Below, piece after piece: positions 35,791 to 44,692 of a DNA stretch of 61,849 bases (positions are counted from its first letter, which is position 1; each line of letters opens with the position of its first letter). The notes under the pieces were generated by a model. That model did no database searches. It saw only the letters and a program-made list of their open reading frames with translations, and was not told where the DNA came from. The translations under genes were made by a program, and so were the position numbers. Origin of the DNA: Paraburkholderia podalyriae (GTDB taxonomy: Bacteria; Pseudomonadota; Gammaproteobacteria; Burkholderiales; Burkholderiaceae); assembly GCF_014397785.1 (NCBI RefSeq), contig NZ_VZQQ01000039.1:1-61849 (forward strand). The letters run 5' to 3'.

Positions 35791-36378
35791 TCACAGGTCG
35801 AAAAACACGGTTTCCTTATCGCCCTGCATGTGGATGTCGAAGCGATACACGTTGGCCGCGCCCGGATCGCGACGCGCGATCAGCGTGCCGCGGCGCTCGG
35901 CCGGCACCGACGCCAGCACGGCGTCCTGCTCGTTCGCCTGCGCTTCGTCCTCGAAATAGATACGCGTGAACGTATGCAGCAGCATGCCGCGCATCGTCAG
36001 GATCACGTTGATGTGCGGCGCTTCGTCGGGGGCCGCGCGGCCCGGCTTCACCGTCTCGACGATAAAGCGCTTGTGCGCGTCCGTACCGGTGCCGACGCGC
36101 GCAAAGCCGTGAAAGCCGGTCTTCAGGATGTCCTCGCGCGATTCCGGATAGTGGCCATTCGAGTCGACTTGCGACATCTCGACCATCGCGTCGCCGACCA
36201 CTTTGCCGTCGCCGTCGAACACCTGACCGACGATCGTGATGTGCTCGCCGGCCGCTTCCCTGTCGGCCAGGACGTGCGTGAACAGGCTCTTGAAGTCGAA
36301 GTCGTATTGCTGCGGGCAAAGACCATAGGCGAAGTAGGGGCCAACGGTTTGCGAAGGCGTTTGCTTGAGGGTCGTCAT
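35791..36378 (-). CDS. pcaG: protocatechuate 3,4-dioxygenase alpha subunit
   Basis: 195-residue alpha subunit of the intradiol ring-cleaving enzyme that converts protocatechuate to 3-carboxy-cis,cis-muconate. It begins MTTLKQTPSQTVGPYFAYGL, which is typical, and keeps the beta-sandwich core (GQVFDGDGKVVGDAMVEMSQ). The iron ligands sit in the beta chain, so the alpha chain supplies only part of the active-site wall (FHGFARVGT). It begins 3 bp after the pcaH stop. Confidence 0.95.
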   Translation of the reverse strand: MTTLKQTPSQTVGPYFAYGLCPQQYDFDFKSLFTHVLADREAAGEHITIVGQVFDGDGKVVGDAMVEMSQVDSNGHYPESREDILKTGFHGFARVGTGTDAHKRFIVETVKPGRAAPDEAPHINVILTMRGMLLHTFTRIYFEDEAQANEQDAVLASVPAERRGTLIARRDPGAANVYRFDIHMQGDKETVFFDL

Positions 36379-36381
36379 GGC

Positions 36382-37086
36382 TTAGCGCTCCATCGGGGTT
36401 TCGTTCGGGCCGCGCAGCACGATGTCGAAATCGTAGCCGAGCGCGTAGGCCTCTTGCGTAATGTCGAGCGAGAACTTCGAGATCAAACGCTCACGGGCAC
36501 GCTCGGGTGTGCCCTGAAAGATCGGGTCGAACGCGAGCAGCGGATCGCCGGGGAAGTACATCTGTGTGACGAGACGCGAGCCGAAGTGGTTGCCGAACAG
36601 CGAGAAGTGGATGTGCTGCGGACGCCATGCGTTCGGATGGTTGCCCCACGGATACGCGCCCGGCTTGATGGTCATGAAGCGGTAGCGGCCTTCGTTGTCG
36701 GTGATGCAGCGGCCCGCGCCGAGGAAGTTCGGGTCGAGCGGCGCGTCGTGCTGGTCGGCCTTGTGCACATAGCGGCCGGCTGCGTTCGCTTGCCAGACTT
36801 CCACCAGCGTGTTGCGCACCGGGCGGCCGCCTTCGTCGAGCACGCGGCCCGTCACGATGATGCGCTCGCCGAGCGGTTCGCCGTTGCGCACCGCGTTGCG
36901 GGTCAGGTCGTTGTCGAGCGGGTCGAGATCGTCGGTGCCGTAGACCGGCACGCGCTGGTCGCGCAGCCGTTCTTTCAGTGGGATCAGCGGACGCGTCGGA
37001 CCGCGCTTTACCGACGAACCGTACGGCGGATAGACATATTCGGGATGGGACGCGAAATCTCGCGGGGAGAGAATTGAATCTTCCAT
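36382..37086 (-). CDS. pcaH: protocatechuate 3,4-dioxygenase beta subunit
   Basis: 234-residue iron-binding subunit. The ferric ligands are recognisable: Tyr in GRYVHK, Tyr in GAYPWGN and two His in RPQHIHFSLFG. First gene of pcaHG, transcribed away from pcaQ. A GGAGA site precedes the ATG. On the minus strand a TATAAA box (37142-37137) is placed about 50 bp before the start, with a PcaQ-type dyad further upstream. The remaining protocatechuate genes (pcaBDCIJF) are not in the window. Confidence 0.96.
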   Translation of the reverse strand: MEDSILSPRDFASHPEYVYPPYGSSVKRGPTRPLIPLKERLRDQRVPVYGTDDLDPLDNDLTRNAVRNGEPLGERIIVTGRVLDEGGRPVRNTLVEVWQANAAGRYVHKADQHDAPLDPNFLGAGRCITDNEGRYRFMTIKPGAYPWGNHPNAWRPQHIHFSLFGNHFGSRLVTQMYFPGDPLLAFDPIFQGTPERARERLISKFSLDITQEAYALGYDFDIVLRGPNETPMER

Positions 37087-37185
37087 GAGGTGTCTCCGTT
37101 GGAGGAATCGTGGGGATGCGACGTTATGACTCGCACTTTATACAAAGCGTGCGGTTATGAAAAATGACGTTTTTGCCCGTTTCGT

Positions 37186-37200
37186 ATAACCTTCCGTTAT
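37186..37200. promoter_or_regulatory. LysR-type (PcaQ) binding site between pcaH and pcaQ
   Basis: ATAAC-CTTCC-GTTAT is a perfect 5-bp dyad with a T-N11-A core, close to the ATAACC-N4-GGTTAA-type site reported for PcaQ in rhizobia. It overlaps the pcaQ start codon (37199-37201) and lies 100 bp upstream of the pcaH start. A further half site GGTTAT is at 37153-37158 near the pcaH promoter. Confidence 0.6.
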
Positions 37201-38152
37201 GCAACGCAGTCTCGCGGATAGCCGCGTCAAATTCCGTCATCTGCAGTGCTTTCTGGCCGTCGCGCAGTTCGGCAGCGTCCAGCGGGCGGCTGACAGTCTG
37301 TCCGTCACGCAGCCGGCGGTGTCGAAGACAGTCGCCGAGCTGGAGGCCATTCTTGGCGTGAAGCTGTTCGAGCGCGGCCGTCACGGTGCGGTGCCGACGC
37401 GCGAGGGACAGCTTTTCATGCCGCACGCGAGCGCTTGCGTGAGCGCGCTGCGCCAGGGCGTCGACCTGCTTGCTCGCGCCGAGGGCGCGGCCTCCGCGAC
37501 GCTCGAAGTCGGCGTGCTGCCGACGGTCGCCGCAGTGCTGATGCCGCCCGTGCTGAGGCAATTCGCGACGCAGTGGCCGCGCGTGATCGTGCGACTCGCG
37601 ACCGGCGCGAATCCAGAATTACTCGAATGCCTGAAAGCGGGCTCGATCGAATTCGCGATCGGCCGCCTCGCGGACCCCGAGCGGATGGTCGGCCTGAGCT
37701 TCGAGCAACTCTTTACCGAGCCGCTGATCGCGGTCGTGCGGGCCGGGCATCCGCTCGCGCAGGGGACGGCCTTGCCGGCCACGTCGCTGGAGGAATTTCC
37801 GATCGTGCTGCCGCCCTTCGGCACGCTGATTCGCCAATCGGCCGAGAGCCTTTTGAGCGCGTGGGGCGTGGCGCCGTTGTCGGCGTTCGTCGAGGTGTTG
37901 TCGGTATCGACGGGGCGCGCGCTGACGCTCGAAAACGGCGCGGTGTGGTTCGTGCCGCAAAGCGCGGTCGAATACGAACTCGCGCACGGCATGCTGGTGC
38001 GCTTGCCGCTGCCGTCTGCGGGTACCGGCGAGCCGGTGGGGCTGATTCGTCGCTCGGATGCGCAGCCGTCGGCGGTGGGGCGTGCGTTCATCGAGGCGGT
38101 GCGCGAGGTTGCGCGGAGCAGACGGTTGCGAATGCCCCGCGACCCGGTGTAA
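37199..38152 (+). CDS. pcaQ: LysR-type activator of the protocatechuate genes
   Basis: 317-residue LysR-family regulator. The N-terminal winged helix (about 12-70) includes FRHLQCFLAVAQFGSVQRAAD and LSVTQPAVSKTVAELE, the latter characteristic of the PcaQ/GbpR group. The rest is the periplasmic-binding-protein-like effector domain, expected to sense 3-carboxymuconate or a beta-ketoadipate pathway intermediate. Divergent from pcaHG with a T-N11-A dyad over its own start, which suggests autorepression plus activation of pcaH. Confidence 0.88.
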   Translation: MQRSLADSRVKFRHLQCFLAVAQFGSVQRAADSLSVTQPAVSKTVAELEAILGVKLFERGRHGAVPTREGQLFMPHASACVSALRQGVDLLARAEGAASATLEVGVLPTVAAVLMPPVLRQFATQWPRVIVRLATGANPELLECLKAGSIEFAIGRLADPERMVGLSFEQLFTEPLIAVVRAGHPLAQGTALPATSLEEFPIVLPPFGTLIRQSAESLLSAWGVAPLSAFVEVLSVSTGRALTLENGAVWFVPQSAVEYELAHGMLVRLPLPSAGTGEPVGLIRRSDAQPSAVGRAFIEAVREVARSRRLRMPRDPV

Positions 38153-38317
38153 AAACACGGTGCGAAAGCCGCCGCGGCCCGTTTTTTCCGCGGCACACCG
38201 CGCGCACGCCGCGAGCGAGCACAGATCACGCAGCCCATCGCGAACGGCCGGAACGGTTCGCGCCGAACCCCCGGCAACACCGGCCACCGCATCGAAAGAC
38301 CGTACAAGGAGATTGTC

Positions 38318-39445
38318 ATGCCCAGCGACTTGCCCACTCCAGAGGCCGCACAGTGCGCCGTGTTGGCGCCGGAGCACAATCCGCTCGGCACGGCCGGCCT
38401 CGAGTTCGTCGAGTTCGCCGCGCGCGTTCCGCAAGCGCTCGGCGAGACCTTCACGCGGCTCGGCTTCAAGGCGATCGCGCGTCATGTCAGCAAGGACGTG
38501 ACGCTGTACCGCCAGGGCGAGATGAATTTCCTGATCAACGCGGAGCCCGATTCGTTCGCGTCGCGCTACGCGGAGGAATACGGGGTCGGCATCTGCGCAA
38601 TCGGCATTCGCGTCGCCGACGCGCAGCGCGCGTTCGAACGCGCGGTGGAACTCGGCGCATGGGAGTTCGAGGGCGAACGCCTCGGTGTGGGGGAACTGCT
38701 GATTCCGGCCATTCAAGGCATCGGCGATTCGCACATCTATTTCGTCGATCGTTGGCGCGGGCGAGGCGGTCAGCGCGGCGGCCTCGGTGATATCTCGATC
38801 TTCGACATCGACTTCCGCCCCATCGAAATCGACACCGCCGAAGCCGATCTGAATCACGCGGGCAGCGGCCTGATCGCGGTCGATCATCTGACGCAAACCG
38901 TGGGCGAAGGCCGCATGCAGGAGTGGATCGACTTCTATCGCGACCTGCTGAATTTTCGCGAGATCCACGAACTGCACGCGAACTGGCATGTGTCGGCGGA
39001 ATCGCGCGTGATGGTGTCGCCGTGCGGCGCGATCCGCGTGCCGCTGTACGAGGAAGGCACGGGCCGGACCAACCTGATGCACGAGTATTTGCCCGATCAT
39101 CCGGGCGAAGGCGTGCAGCACATCGCGCTCGCCACCGACGACATCTTCGCGTGCGTCGAGCGTCTGCTCGCGAACGGCGTCGAATTCGTCGAGCCGCCGC
39201 CGCGCTACTACGAGCAGCTCGATGCACGTTTGCAGGGCCACGGGCTCGATGTCGAGCGACTGCGGCGCACGCACGTGCTCGTGGATGGCGAGATCGGCGC
39301 GGACGGCTTGCCGCTGCTGTTTTTCCAGACCTTCGTGCGCCGCCGCGCCGGCGAGATTTTCTTCGAGATCGTGCAACGCCAGGGACATCATGGCTTCGGC
39401 GAAGGCAATCTCGCCGCATTGGCCCAGGCGCGCACGGACAGCTGA
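38318..39445 (+). CDS. hppD: 4-hydroxyphenylpyruvate dioxygenase
   Basis: 375-residue two-barrel vicinal-oxygen-chelate enzyme that converts 4-hydroxyphenylpyruvate to homogentisate in tyrosine breakdown. Iron ligands are His190 (VDHLTQ), His268 (QHIALAT) and Glu350 (FFEIVQR). The C-terminal gate GFGEGNLAALAQ is that of true HPPDs. The placement beside pcaHG also brings to mind HPPD-like halves of 3-dehydroshikimate dehydratases, but no dehydratase domain is fused here. ATG follows AAGGAG. No homogentisate pathway gene is adjacent. Confidence 0.88.
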   Translation: MPSDLPTPEAAQCAVLAPEHNPLGTAGLEFVEFAARVPQALGETFTRLGFKAIARHVSKDVTLYRQGEMNFLINAEPDSFASRYAEEYGVGICAIGIRVADAQRAFERAVELGAWEFEGERLGVGELLIPAIQGIGDSHIYFVDRWRGRGGQRGGLGDISIFDIDFRPIEIDTAEADLNHAGSGLIAVDHLTQTVGEGRMQEWIDFYRDLLNFREIHELHANWHVSAESRVMVSPCGAIRVPLYEEGTGRTNLMHEYLPDHPGEGVQHIALATDDIFACVERLLANGVEFVEPPPRYYEQLDARLQGHGLDVERLRRTHVLVDGEIGADGLPLLFFQTFVRRRAGEIFFEIVQRQGHHGFGEGNLAALAQARTDS

Positions 39446-39502
39446 ACATCGCGCGCAGCCGCAGGCGAGACAGGATCGCTGACGCTTGCGGCTTTCGTCG
39501 CG

Positions 39503-40435
39503 TCACGTCCCCTCGGGCCGCTGCGCCAACTCCGGACAAATCGCGCCGTATGCGGCCGCCTCGCGCAGCAGCCACTCGCGGAAACTCGCGAGCGGTTTGC
39601 CGTGACTCAACTCGGTCGGATAGACGAGGTAGTACGCGGCCTCGGCGAGCGCGGGTGTGTCGAACGGAATCACGAGACCGAACTGCCGCAATTGCGTGTC
39701 GACGAAAAAGCGCGGTACCAGCGCAATGCCGAGTCCGGCCGCGGCCGCGCTGATCAGCATCGTGTGCAGTTCGTAGCGTACGCCCTGCATCGTGCGGTTG
39801 TCGTCGACGCCGAGATTCGCGAACCAGCTCGCCCAGCCGTCGGGTCGCGTCGTCGAATGCAGCAGCGGATAGTGGAGTAATTCGGCGGCGTTGCGGATCG
39901 GCCGCTTCAGCAGGCTCGCCGCGCAGACCGGCACCACTTCCTCGCGGAACAGAAAATCCGCCGACGTAGCCGGCCAGGTCGGCTTGCCGTAGTGAATCGC
40001 CGCTTCGAAATGCGTGTCGGCGAACGGGAACGTCGCGGTGCGCACGCCCATGTTCACGCGCACCTCAGGGTATTGTTCATTGAACGAGGCCATGCGCGGA
40101 ATCAGCCATTGCGATGCGAAAGTCGGCAACACCGCGAGCTCCAGATAACCGCCGCCGCTGCCGTGCGCGATGATCGACAGCGTGTCGCGATCGAGGTGTT
40201 CGAGCGAGCGTCGCACCTGCGCGCTGTAGACCTTGCCCGCGCGCGTCAGCACCACGCGTTGCTTGACGCGCACGAACAGCCGCACGCCGAGATTGCTTTC
40301 GAGCGTATTGATCTGTCGCGACACCGCGCTTTCGGTGAGGAACAGTTCGCGCGCCGCATGCGTGAAGCTCTGGTGCCGCGCAGCGGCTTCGAACGCGAGC
40401 AGCGCGCCCATGTTGGGAATCTTGAACTTCCGCAC
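39503..40435 (-). CDS. GcvA-type LysR transcriptional regulator
   Basis: 310-residue LysR regulator. The HTH (about 8-66) reads ALLAFEAAARHQSFTHAA and LFLTESAVSRQINTLE, typical of the GcvA subgroup, which often controls a divergent metabolic gene. The effector domain follows (about 92-300). Divergent from the 2-oxoadipate dioxygenase gene across 126 bp that hold a dyad and direct repeats, so it is the likely regulator of that operon; the inducer might be 2-oxoadipate or a lysine-pathway metabolite, which is inference. Confidence 0.85.
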   Translation of the reverse strand: MRKFKIPNMGALLAFEAAARHQSFTHAARELFLTESAVSRQINTLESNLGVRLFVRVKQRVVLTRAGKVYSAQVRRSLEHLDRDTLSIIAHGSGGGYLELAVLPTFASQWLIPRMASFNEQYPEVRVNMGVRTATFPFADTHFEAAIHYGKPTWPATSADFLFREEVVPVCAASLLKRPIRNAAELLHYPLLHSTTRPDGWASWFANLGVDDNRTMQGVRYELHTMLISAAAAGLGIALVPRFFVDTQLRQFGLVIPFDTPALAEAAYYLVYPTELSHGKPLASFREWLLREAAAYGAICPELAQRPEGT

Positions 40436-40519
40436 GTTAATTCCAAAAGCGCATCAAGTGTCGATTTTATCTCGCTTTACGGAAACGGAGCGGATTGCGA
40501 ATAATCTCGCTCATCATGA

Positions 40520-40537
40520 AGCGCTCGTGTGAGCGCT
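40520..40537. promoter_or_regulatory. AGCGCTC-GTGT-GAGCGCT dyad before hglS
   Basis: A perfect 7-bp inverted repeat with a 4-base centre lies 25 bp before the start of the 2-oxoadipate dioxygenase gene. Two copies of ATCTCGCT (40469-40476 and 40504-40511), 35 bp apart, are in the same intergenic region. Candidate operator or leader hairpin. Confidence 0.45.
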
Positions 40538-40561
40538 CAACGTAAAGCCTGGAGAAGCCGG

Positions 40562-41599
40562 ATGCGAAACCTGAAGAATGCGAACGTCGAACAACTATTG
40601 CAGAAGCTGCCAGGTCCGGAGAAAACCGCGCGCCTTTTTGCGACGCTGAATCATCCGCAGGTGTTGAACGAGTGGGAAAGCGGCAGCGTCACGCGCGCCG
40701 AACTCGCACAGGCGATGAACATGGCGCTGTTCGACGACCTGCTCGCGCGCTCGGAAAACGGCCGCCGCTATACAGAGGAAACCGTCGCCGCCGGCGGCAG
40801 CGTGTACTTCGATCATGGCGCGCTGCGCACCGTGCGGTGGCCGCACAGCGGCGCGCTGCCGCCCGGCGAGGCGGCGTTCGCGCGCATCCTGCGGCCGCTC
40901 GGCTTTCGGATCAACGGCCGTTATCCGCTCGATCGTCTCGGCATGACCGGCCGCGCATGGACGCATGACGACGCGCCCGACGAGATCGCGCAGTTCTTCG
41001 TCAGCGAACTGCATCCGGAGCGTTTTTCGGCGGCGTTCCAGCAGGCGGTGACGAACGTGATCGGTGCATCGCGAGACCCATTGACGCCGCGCGCCCATGG
41101 CCTTCTGTGGGAGCTCGAGCGCGACGGCGTGCTGCCGCTCGATGCGGCGCACGAGTTGCTACCGTTGATCGTCGGTGCGTTCGCGCGTCAGCACGACATG
41201 CCACACGAAGCCGATTACGACGTATTGTTGAAAGAATCGGCGGAAATGGCATGGATCGCGACCGAAGGTAACGCGTTCAATCACGCGACCGATCGTGTCG
41301 CGGACGTCTTCATGCTGTCGGACGAACAGAAGGCGAAGGGTCGGCCGATGAAGCCGGAAGTCGAGCATTCGCGTTCCGGGCGCGTGTTTCAGACCGCGTA
41401 TCGCGCGGACATCGTGCAGCGCGAATTTCGCGCGGCCGACGGCAGCGTCGTCACGCGCGATGTGCCGGGCTCGTTCTACGAATTCATTACGCGCAAGCGC
41501 AGTTTCGATCAGGACGCGCGCCGCTGGGAAACGGACCTGCGTTTCGACGCGGGCAACGCACAGGGCATCTTCCGGATGACCGCAAGCCAGGCGGCCTGA
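40562..41599 (+). CDS. hglS: 2-oxoadipate dioxygenase/decarboxylase (HglS, DUF1338)
   Basis: 345-residue DUF1338 protein. The Pseudomonas putida member HglS is an iron enzyme that converts 2-oxoadipate to D-2-hydroxyglutarate in D-lysine breakdown. The metal triad by position is His85 (YFDHGALRTV), His241 (AFNHATDRV) and Glu307 (SFYEFITRK); the 156-residue distance between the two His equals that of the described enzyme as I recall it. GGAG precedes the ATG at 40562. First gene of a two-gene operon with a YdiJ-like dehydrogenase 45 bp on. Confidence 0.87.
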   Translation: MRNLKNANVEQLLQKLPGPEKTARLFATLNHPQVLNEWESGSVTRAELAQAMNMALFDDLLARSENGRRYTEETVAAGGSVYFDHGALRTVRWPHSGALPPGEAAFARILRPLGFRINGRYPLDRLGMTGRAWTHDDAPDEIAQFFVSELHPERFSAAFQQAVTNVIGASRDPLTPRAHGLLWELERDGVLPLDAAHELLPLIVGAFARQHDMPHEADYDVLLKESAEMAWIATEGNAFNHATDRVADVFMLSDEQKAKGRPMKPEVEHSRSGRVFQTAYRADIVQREFRAADGSVVTRDVPGSFYEFITRKRSFDQDARRWETDLRFDAGNAQGIFRMTASQAA

Positions 41600-41644
41600 G
41601 CGCATACGGCGGCGCGGGCGCCGGCATCGCAGACGAGGTGCGCA

Positions 41645-44600
41645 GTGGGGACGTCATTGTCATTGGATGAAGAGCGGCGGGTTGGCGCGCAGAGTGGCGC
41701 CGTGGACGAGCGCGGCACATCGAATGAACCGCGTGTCGCTGCGCCTTTCGCCGGCAGCGCCGCGCTATTGCAGGCGCTCGAAAGCGACCTGCGCAAGCAT
41801 GTGCGCGGCGAAGTGCGCTTTGATCGGGGTTCCAAAGCGTTGTATGCGTCGGATGCGTCGAACTATCGGCAAATCCCGCTCGGTGTCGTGGTACCCGCCG
41901 ATATCGACGATCTGCTCGCGGCGCTCGCCGCATGCCGGCGCAACGACGTGCCGTTTCTCGCGCGCGGCGGCGGCACGTCGCAGAACGGCCAGTGCGTGAA
42001 CGTCGCAGTCGTGGCCGACGCGAGCAAGTATGTGAACCGCGTGGTATCGATCGATCCGCTTGCGGGCGTCGCGATCGTCGAGCCGGGCGTCGTATGCGAT
42101 ACCTTGCGCGATGCCGCCGAACAGCACGGCCTCACATTCGCGCCTGATCCCGCCACGCATAGCCGCTGCACGCTCGGCGGCATGATCGCGAACAACTCGT
42201 GCGGCGCGCATTCGGTCATGGCCGGCAAGACGGTCGAGAACATCGAGGCGCTTGAAATCGCGACCTTCGACGGCGCGCGTTTCTGGGTCGGTCCGACCTC
42301 CGACGAAGAACTCGAACGCATCATCGCGGCGGGTGGCCGTCAAGGCGAAATCTACGCGGCGCTCAAGCAACTGCGCGACACGTACGCGGAACGGATTCGC
42401 GCGAAATTTCCACGGATCAAACGGCGTGTGTCGGGCTTCAATCTCGATCAACTGCTGCCGGAAAACGGCTTCAACGTCGCGCGTGCGCTGGTTGGCAGCG
42501 AAGGCACTTGCGCGGTCACGTTGCAGGCGAAAGTCCGTCTCGTGAAGAGTCCGGCGAAACGCGCGATCGTCGTGGTCGGCTTCAATAACATCTATACGGC
42601 GGCGGACGCCGTGCCGCATTTCATGCGCTGCGGGCCGATTGCGATCGAGGGACTCGACCGCGCGATCATTCGCGGCTTGCAGGCGCGCGGCCTGAAGAAG
42701 GAGGAGATCGCACTGCTGCCCGAAGGCGATGCGTGGGTCGTGCTCGAATTCGGCGCGGATACGCAGGACGAGGTGCTGCAACAGGCACGCGACGCTGCCG
42801 CGTATTTTCAGTCGGGCGCGGCGGGGCCGGAGATATCGACGATGCTCGTCGATGATCGCGCATTGCAGGCAAAGGTATGGTCGATTCGCGAGACGGGCGC
42901 GTCGGCGGTCGCGTTGTCGGTGGATCGCGACAAGCCCGATCCGGTGGTCGGCTGGGAAGACGCCGCGGTCGATCCGCTGCGGCTCGGCGATTATCTGCGC
43001 GCGTTTCAGGCGCTCGTCGATCGCCATGGCTACGAGACGAGCCTGTACGGCCATTTCGGAGACGGCTGCGTGCACGCGCGCATTACATTCGATCTGCGCA
43101 GCGCCGAAGGTATCGCGACGTGGCGCGGGTTCCTGCGCGAAGCGGCGGAACTGGTGGTCGAGTTCGGCGGCTCGCTGTCGGGCGAACACGGCGATGGCCA
43201 GGCGAAGGCCGAGTTTCTGCCGATCATGTATGGCCCCGAGCTGATGCAGGCGATGGAGCAATTCAAGGCGATCTGGGACCCGGCGAATCGCCTGAACCCG
43301 GGCAAGGTCGTGCATGCATACCGCGCCGATGAAAACCTGCGCATGGGGTCCGCGTACAAGCCGGTAACGCTGCATACGAGGCTCGCGTTCGCGAGCCAGG
43401 AAGGCGACGGTTTCCAGCGCGCGATCGAACGCTGCATCGGCATGGGCAAATGCCGCTCGCTCGAAGGCGGGACAATGTGTCCGAGCTATCGCGGCACGCG
43501 CGAGGAAAAGTACTCGACGCGCGGGCGCGCGCGTCTGTTCTGGGAAATGCTGCAGGGCGACCTGATCGCCGATGGCTGGGACAGCCGGGAAGTGAAAGAA
43601 GCGCTCGATACCTGCCTCGCGTGCAAGGGCTGCAAGTCCGATTGCCCGACGCATACCGACATGGCGTCGTACAAGGCGGAATTCCTTTCTCACTACTATG
43701 AGAATCATCGACGGCCGCGTCAGGCACTGTTGATGGGGCGGATCGGCGAATGGGCGCCGTGGGCCGCGCGTTTTCCGCGCGCGACGAACTTTCTGACGAC
43801 GGCGCCCGGTTTGTCCGCGCTCGGCAAATGGATCGCGGGTGTGGCGCAGACGCGTGCATTGCCGCAGTTTGCCGCTGCAACTTATAGACAGAGCGCACCG
43901 TCGCAAGCATCGGCGATTCACGCGCGCGGTGGCGACGCAAAGAAGGTGATTCTGTGGGTCGACACGTTCAACGACCACTTCACGCCCGAGATCGCGCAGG
44001 CCGCCGCTGATGTGCTGACGCAACTCGGCTGGCAAGTCGCGCTGCCGAACAGGCGTTTGTGTTGCGGGCGTCCGCTGTACGACTTCGGCCTGCTCGAACG
44101 CGCGCGCGAACTGCTCACGCATATCGTCGACGATCTCGCGGTCGACATCGCCGCCGGCGTGCCGCTCGTCGGTCTGGAGCCCGGCTGTCTATCGGTCTTC
44201 AAGGACGAGTTGCTGAAGCAACTGCCCGACCATGCGTTGGCGAAGAAGCTTTCCGCGCAAACGTATCTGTTCGCCGATTTCGTCGCCCGTCAGCCGTTCG
44301 AGTGGCCGACGCTCGACGCCGAGGTGATCGTGCATGGTCATTGTCATCAGAAGGCGCTGTTCGGCATGCAGGGCGATGCGGCGTTGCTGAACAAGCTCGG
44401 CGTCAAATGGAAACTGCTCGATACCGGTTGCTGCGGGATGGCGGGGTCGTTCGGCTTCAACGTCGAGCATCACGCGTTATCGGAAAAGATCGGCGAGGAC
44501 AAGCTGTTTCCGGCCGTGCGCGACGCTATGGCGGCGAATGCGGAAACCATCGTGCTGACCAACGGCTTCAGTTGCCGCGAGCAGATCGCGCACGGCACGG

Positions 44601-44656
44601 GGCAGCACGCACTGCATATCGCGCAACTCGCGCAACGGGCGCTGGCGGCGCGCTGA
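41645..44656 (+). CDS. FAD/Fe-S D-2-hydroxyglutarate dehydrogenase, YdiJ-like
   Basis: 1003-residue fusion enzyme. N-terminal FAD-binding (p-cresol methylhydroxylase type) domain (about 70-250, with ARGGGTSQNGQ and GGMIANNSCGAHS), a C-terminal FAD-oxidase domain (YGHFGDGCVHARI, SGEHGDGQAK), two Fe-S cysteine clusters (CIGMGKCRS..CPSYRGT and CLACKGCKSDCP) and two CCG motifs (LCCGRPLYDFG, GCCGMAGSFGF). It oxidises D-2-hydroxyglutarate to 2-oxoglutarate, passing electrons to the quinone pool. It uses the product of the preceding gene. Start GTG at 41645 after GAGG. Length is typical of YdiJ. Confidence 0.9.
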   Translation: MGTSLSLDEERRVGAQSGAVDERGTSNEPRVAAPFAGSAALLQALESDLRKHVRGEVRFDRGSKALYASDASNYRQIPLGVVVPADIDDLLAALAACRRNDVPFLARGGGTSQNGQCVNVAVVADASKYVNRVVSIDPLAGVAIVEPGVVCDTLRDAAEQHGLTFAPDPATHSRCTLGGMIANNSCGAHSVMAGKTVENIEALEIATFDGARFWVGPTSDEELERIIAAGGRQGEIYAALKQLRDTYAERIRAKFPRIKRRVSGFNLDQLLPENGFNVARALVGSEGTCAVTLQAKVRLVKSPAKRAIVVVGFNNIYTAADAVPHFMRCGPIAIEGLDRAIIRGLQARGLKKEEIALLPEGDAWVVLEFGADTQDEVLQQARDAAAYFQSGAAGPEISTMLVDDRALQAKVWSIRETGASAVALSVDRDKPDPVVGWEDAAVDPLRLGDYLRAFQALVDRHGYETSLYGHFGDGCVHARITFDLRSAEGIATWRGFLREAAELVVEFGGSLSGEHGDGQAKAEFLPIMYGPELMQAMEQFKAIWDPANRLNPGKVVHAYRADENLRMGSAYKPVTLHTRLAFASQEGDGFQRAIERCIGMGKCRSLEGGTMCPSYRGTREEKYSTRGRARLFWEMLQGDLIADGWDSREVKEALDTCLACKGCKSDCPTHTDMASYKAEFLSHYYENHRRPRQALLMGRIGEWAPWAARFPRATNFLTTAPGLSALGKWIAGVAQTRALPQFAAATYRQSAPSQASAIHARGGDAKKVILWVDTFNDHFTPEIAQAAADVLTQLGWQVALPNRRLCCGRPLYDFGLLERARELLTHIVDDLAVDIAAGVPLVGLEPGCLSVFKDELLKQLPDHALAKKLSAQTYLFADFVARQPFEWPTLDAEVIVHGHCHQKALFGMQGDAALLNKLGVKWKLLDTGCCGMAGSFGFNVEHHALSEKIGEDKLFPAVRDAMAANAETIVLTNGFSCREQIAHGTGQHALHIAQLAQRALAAR

Positions 44657-44692
44657 GTATGTGCGCCGAGTATGCGTGCAGCCGGCAGCGCG

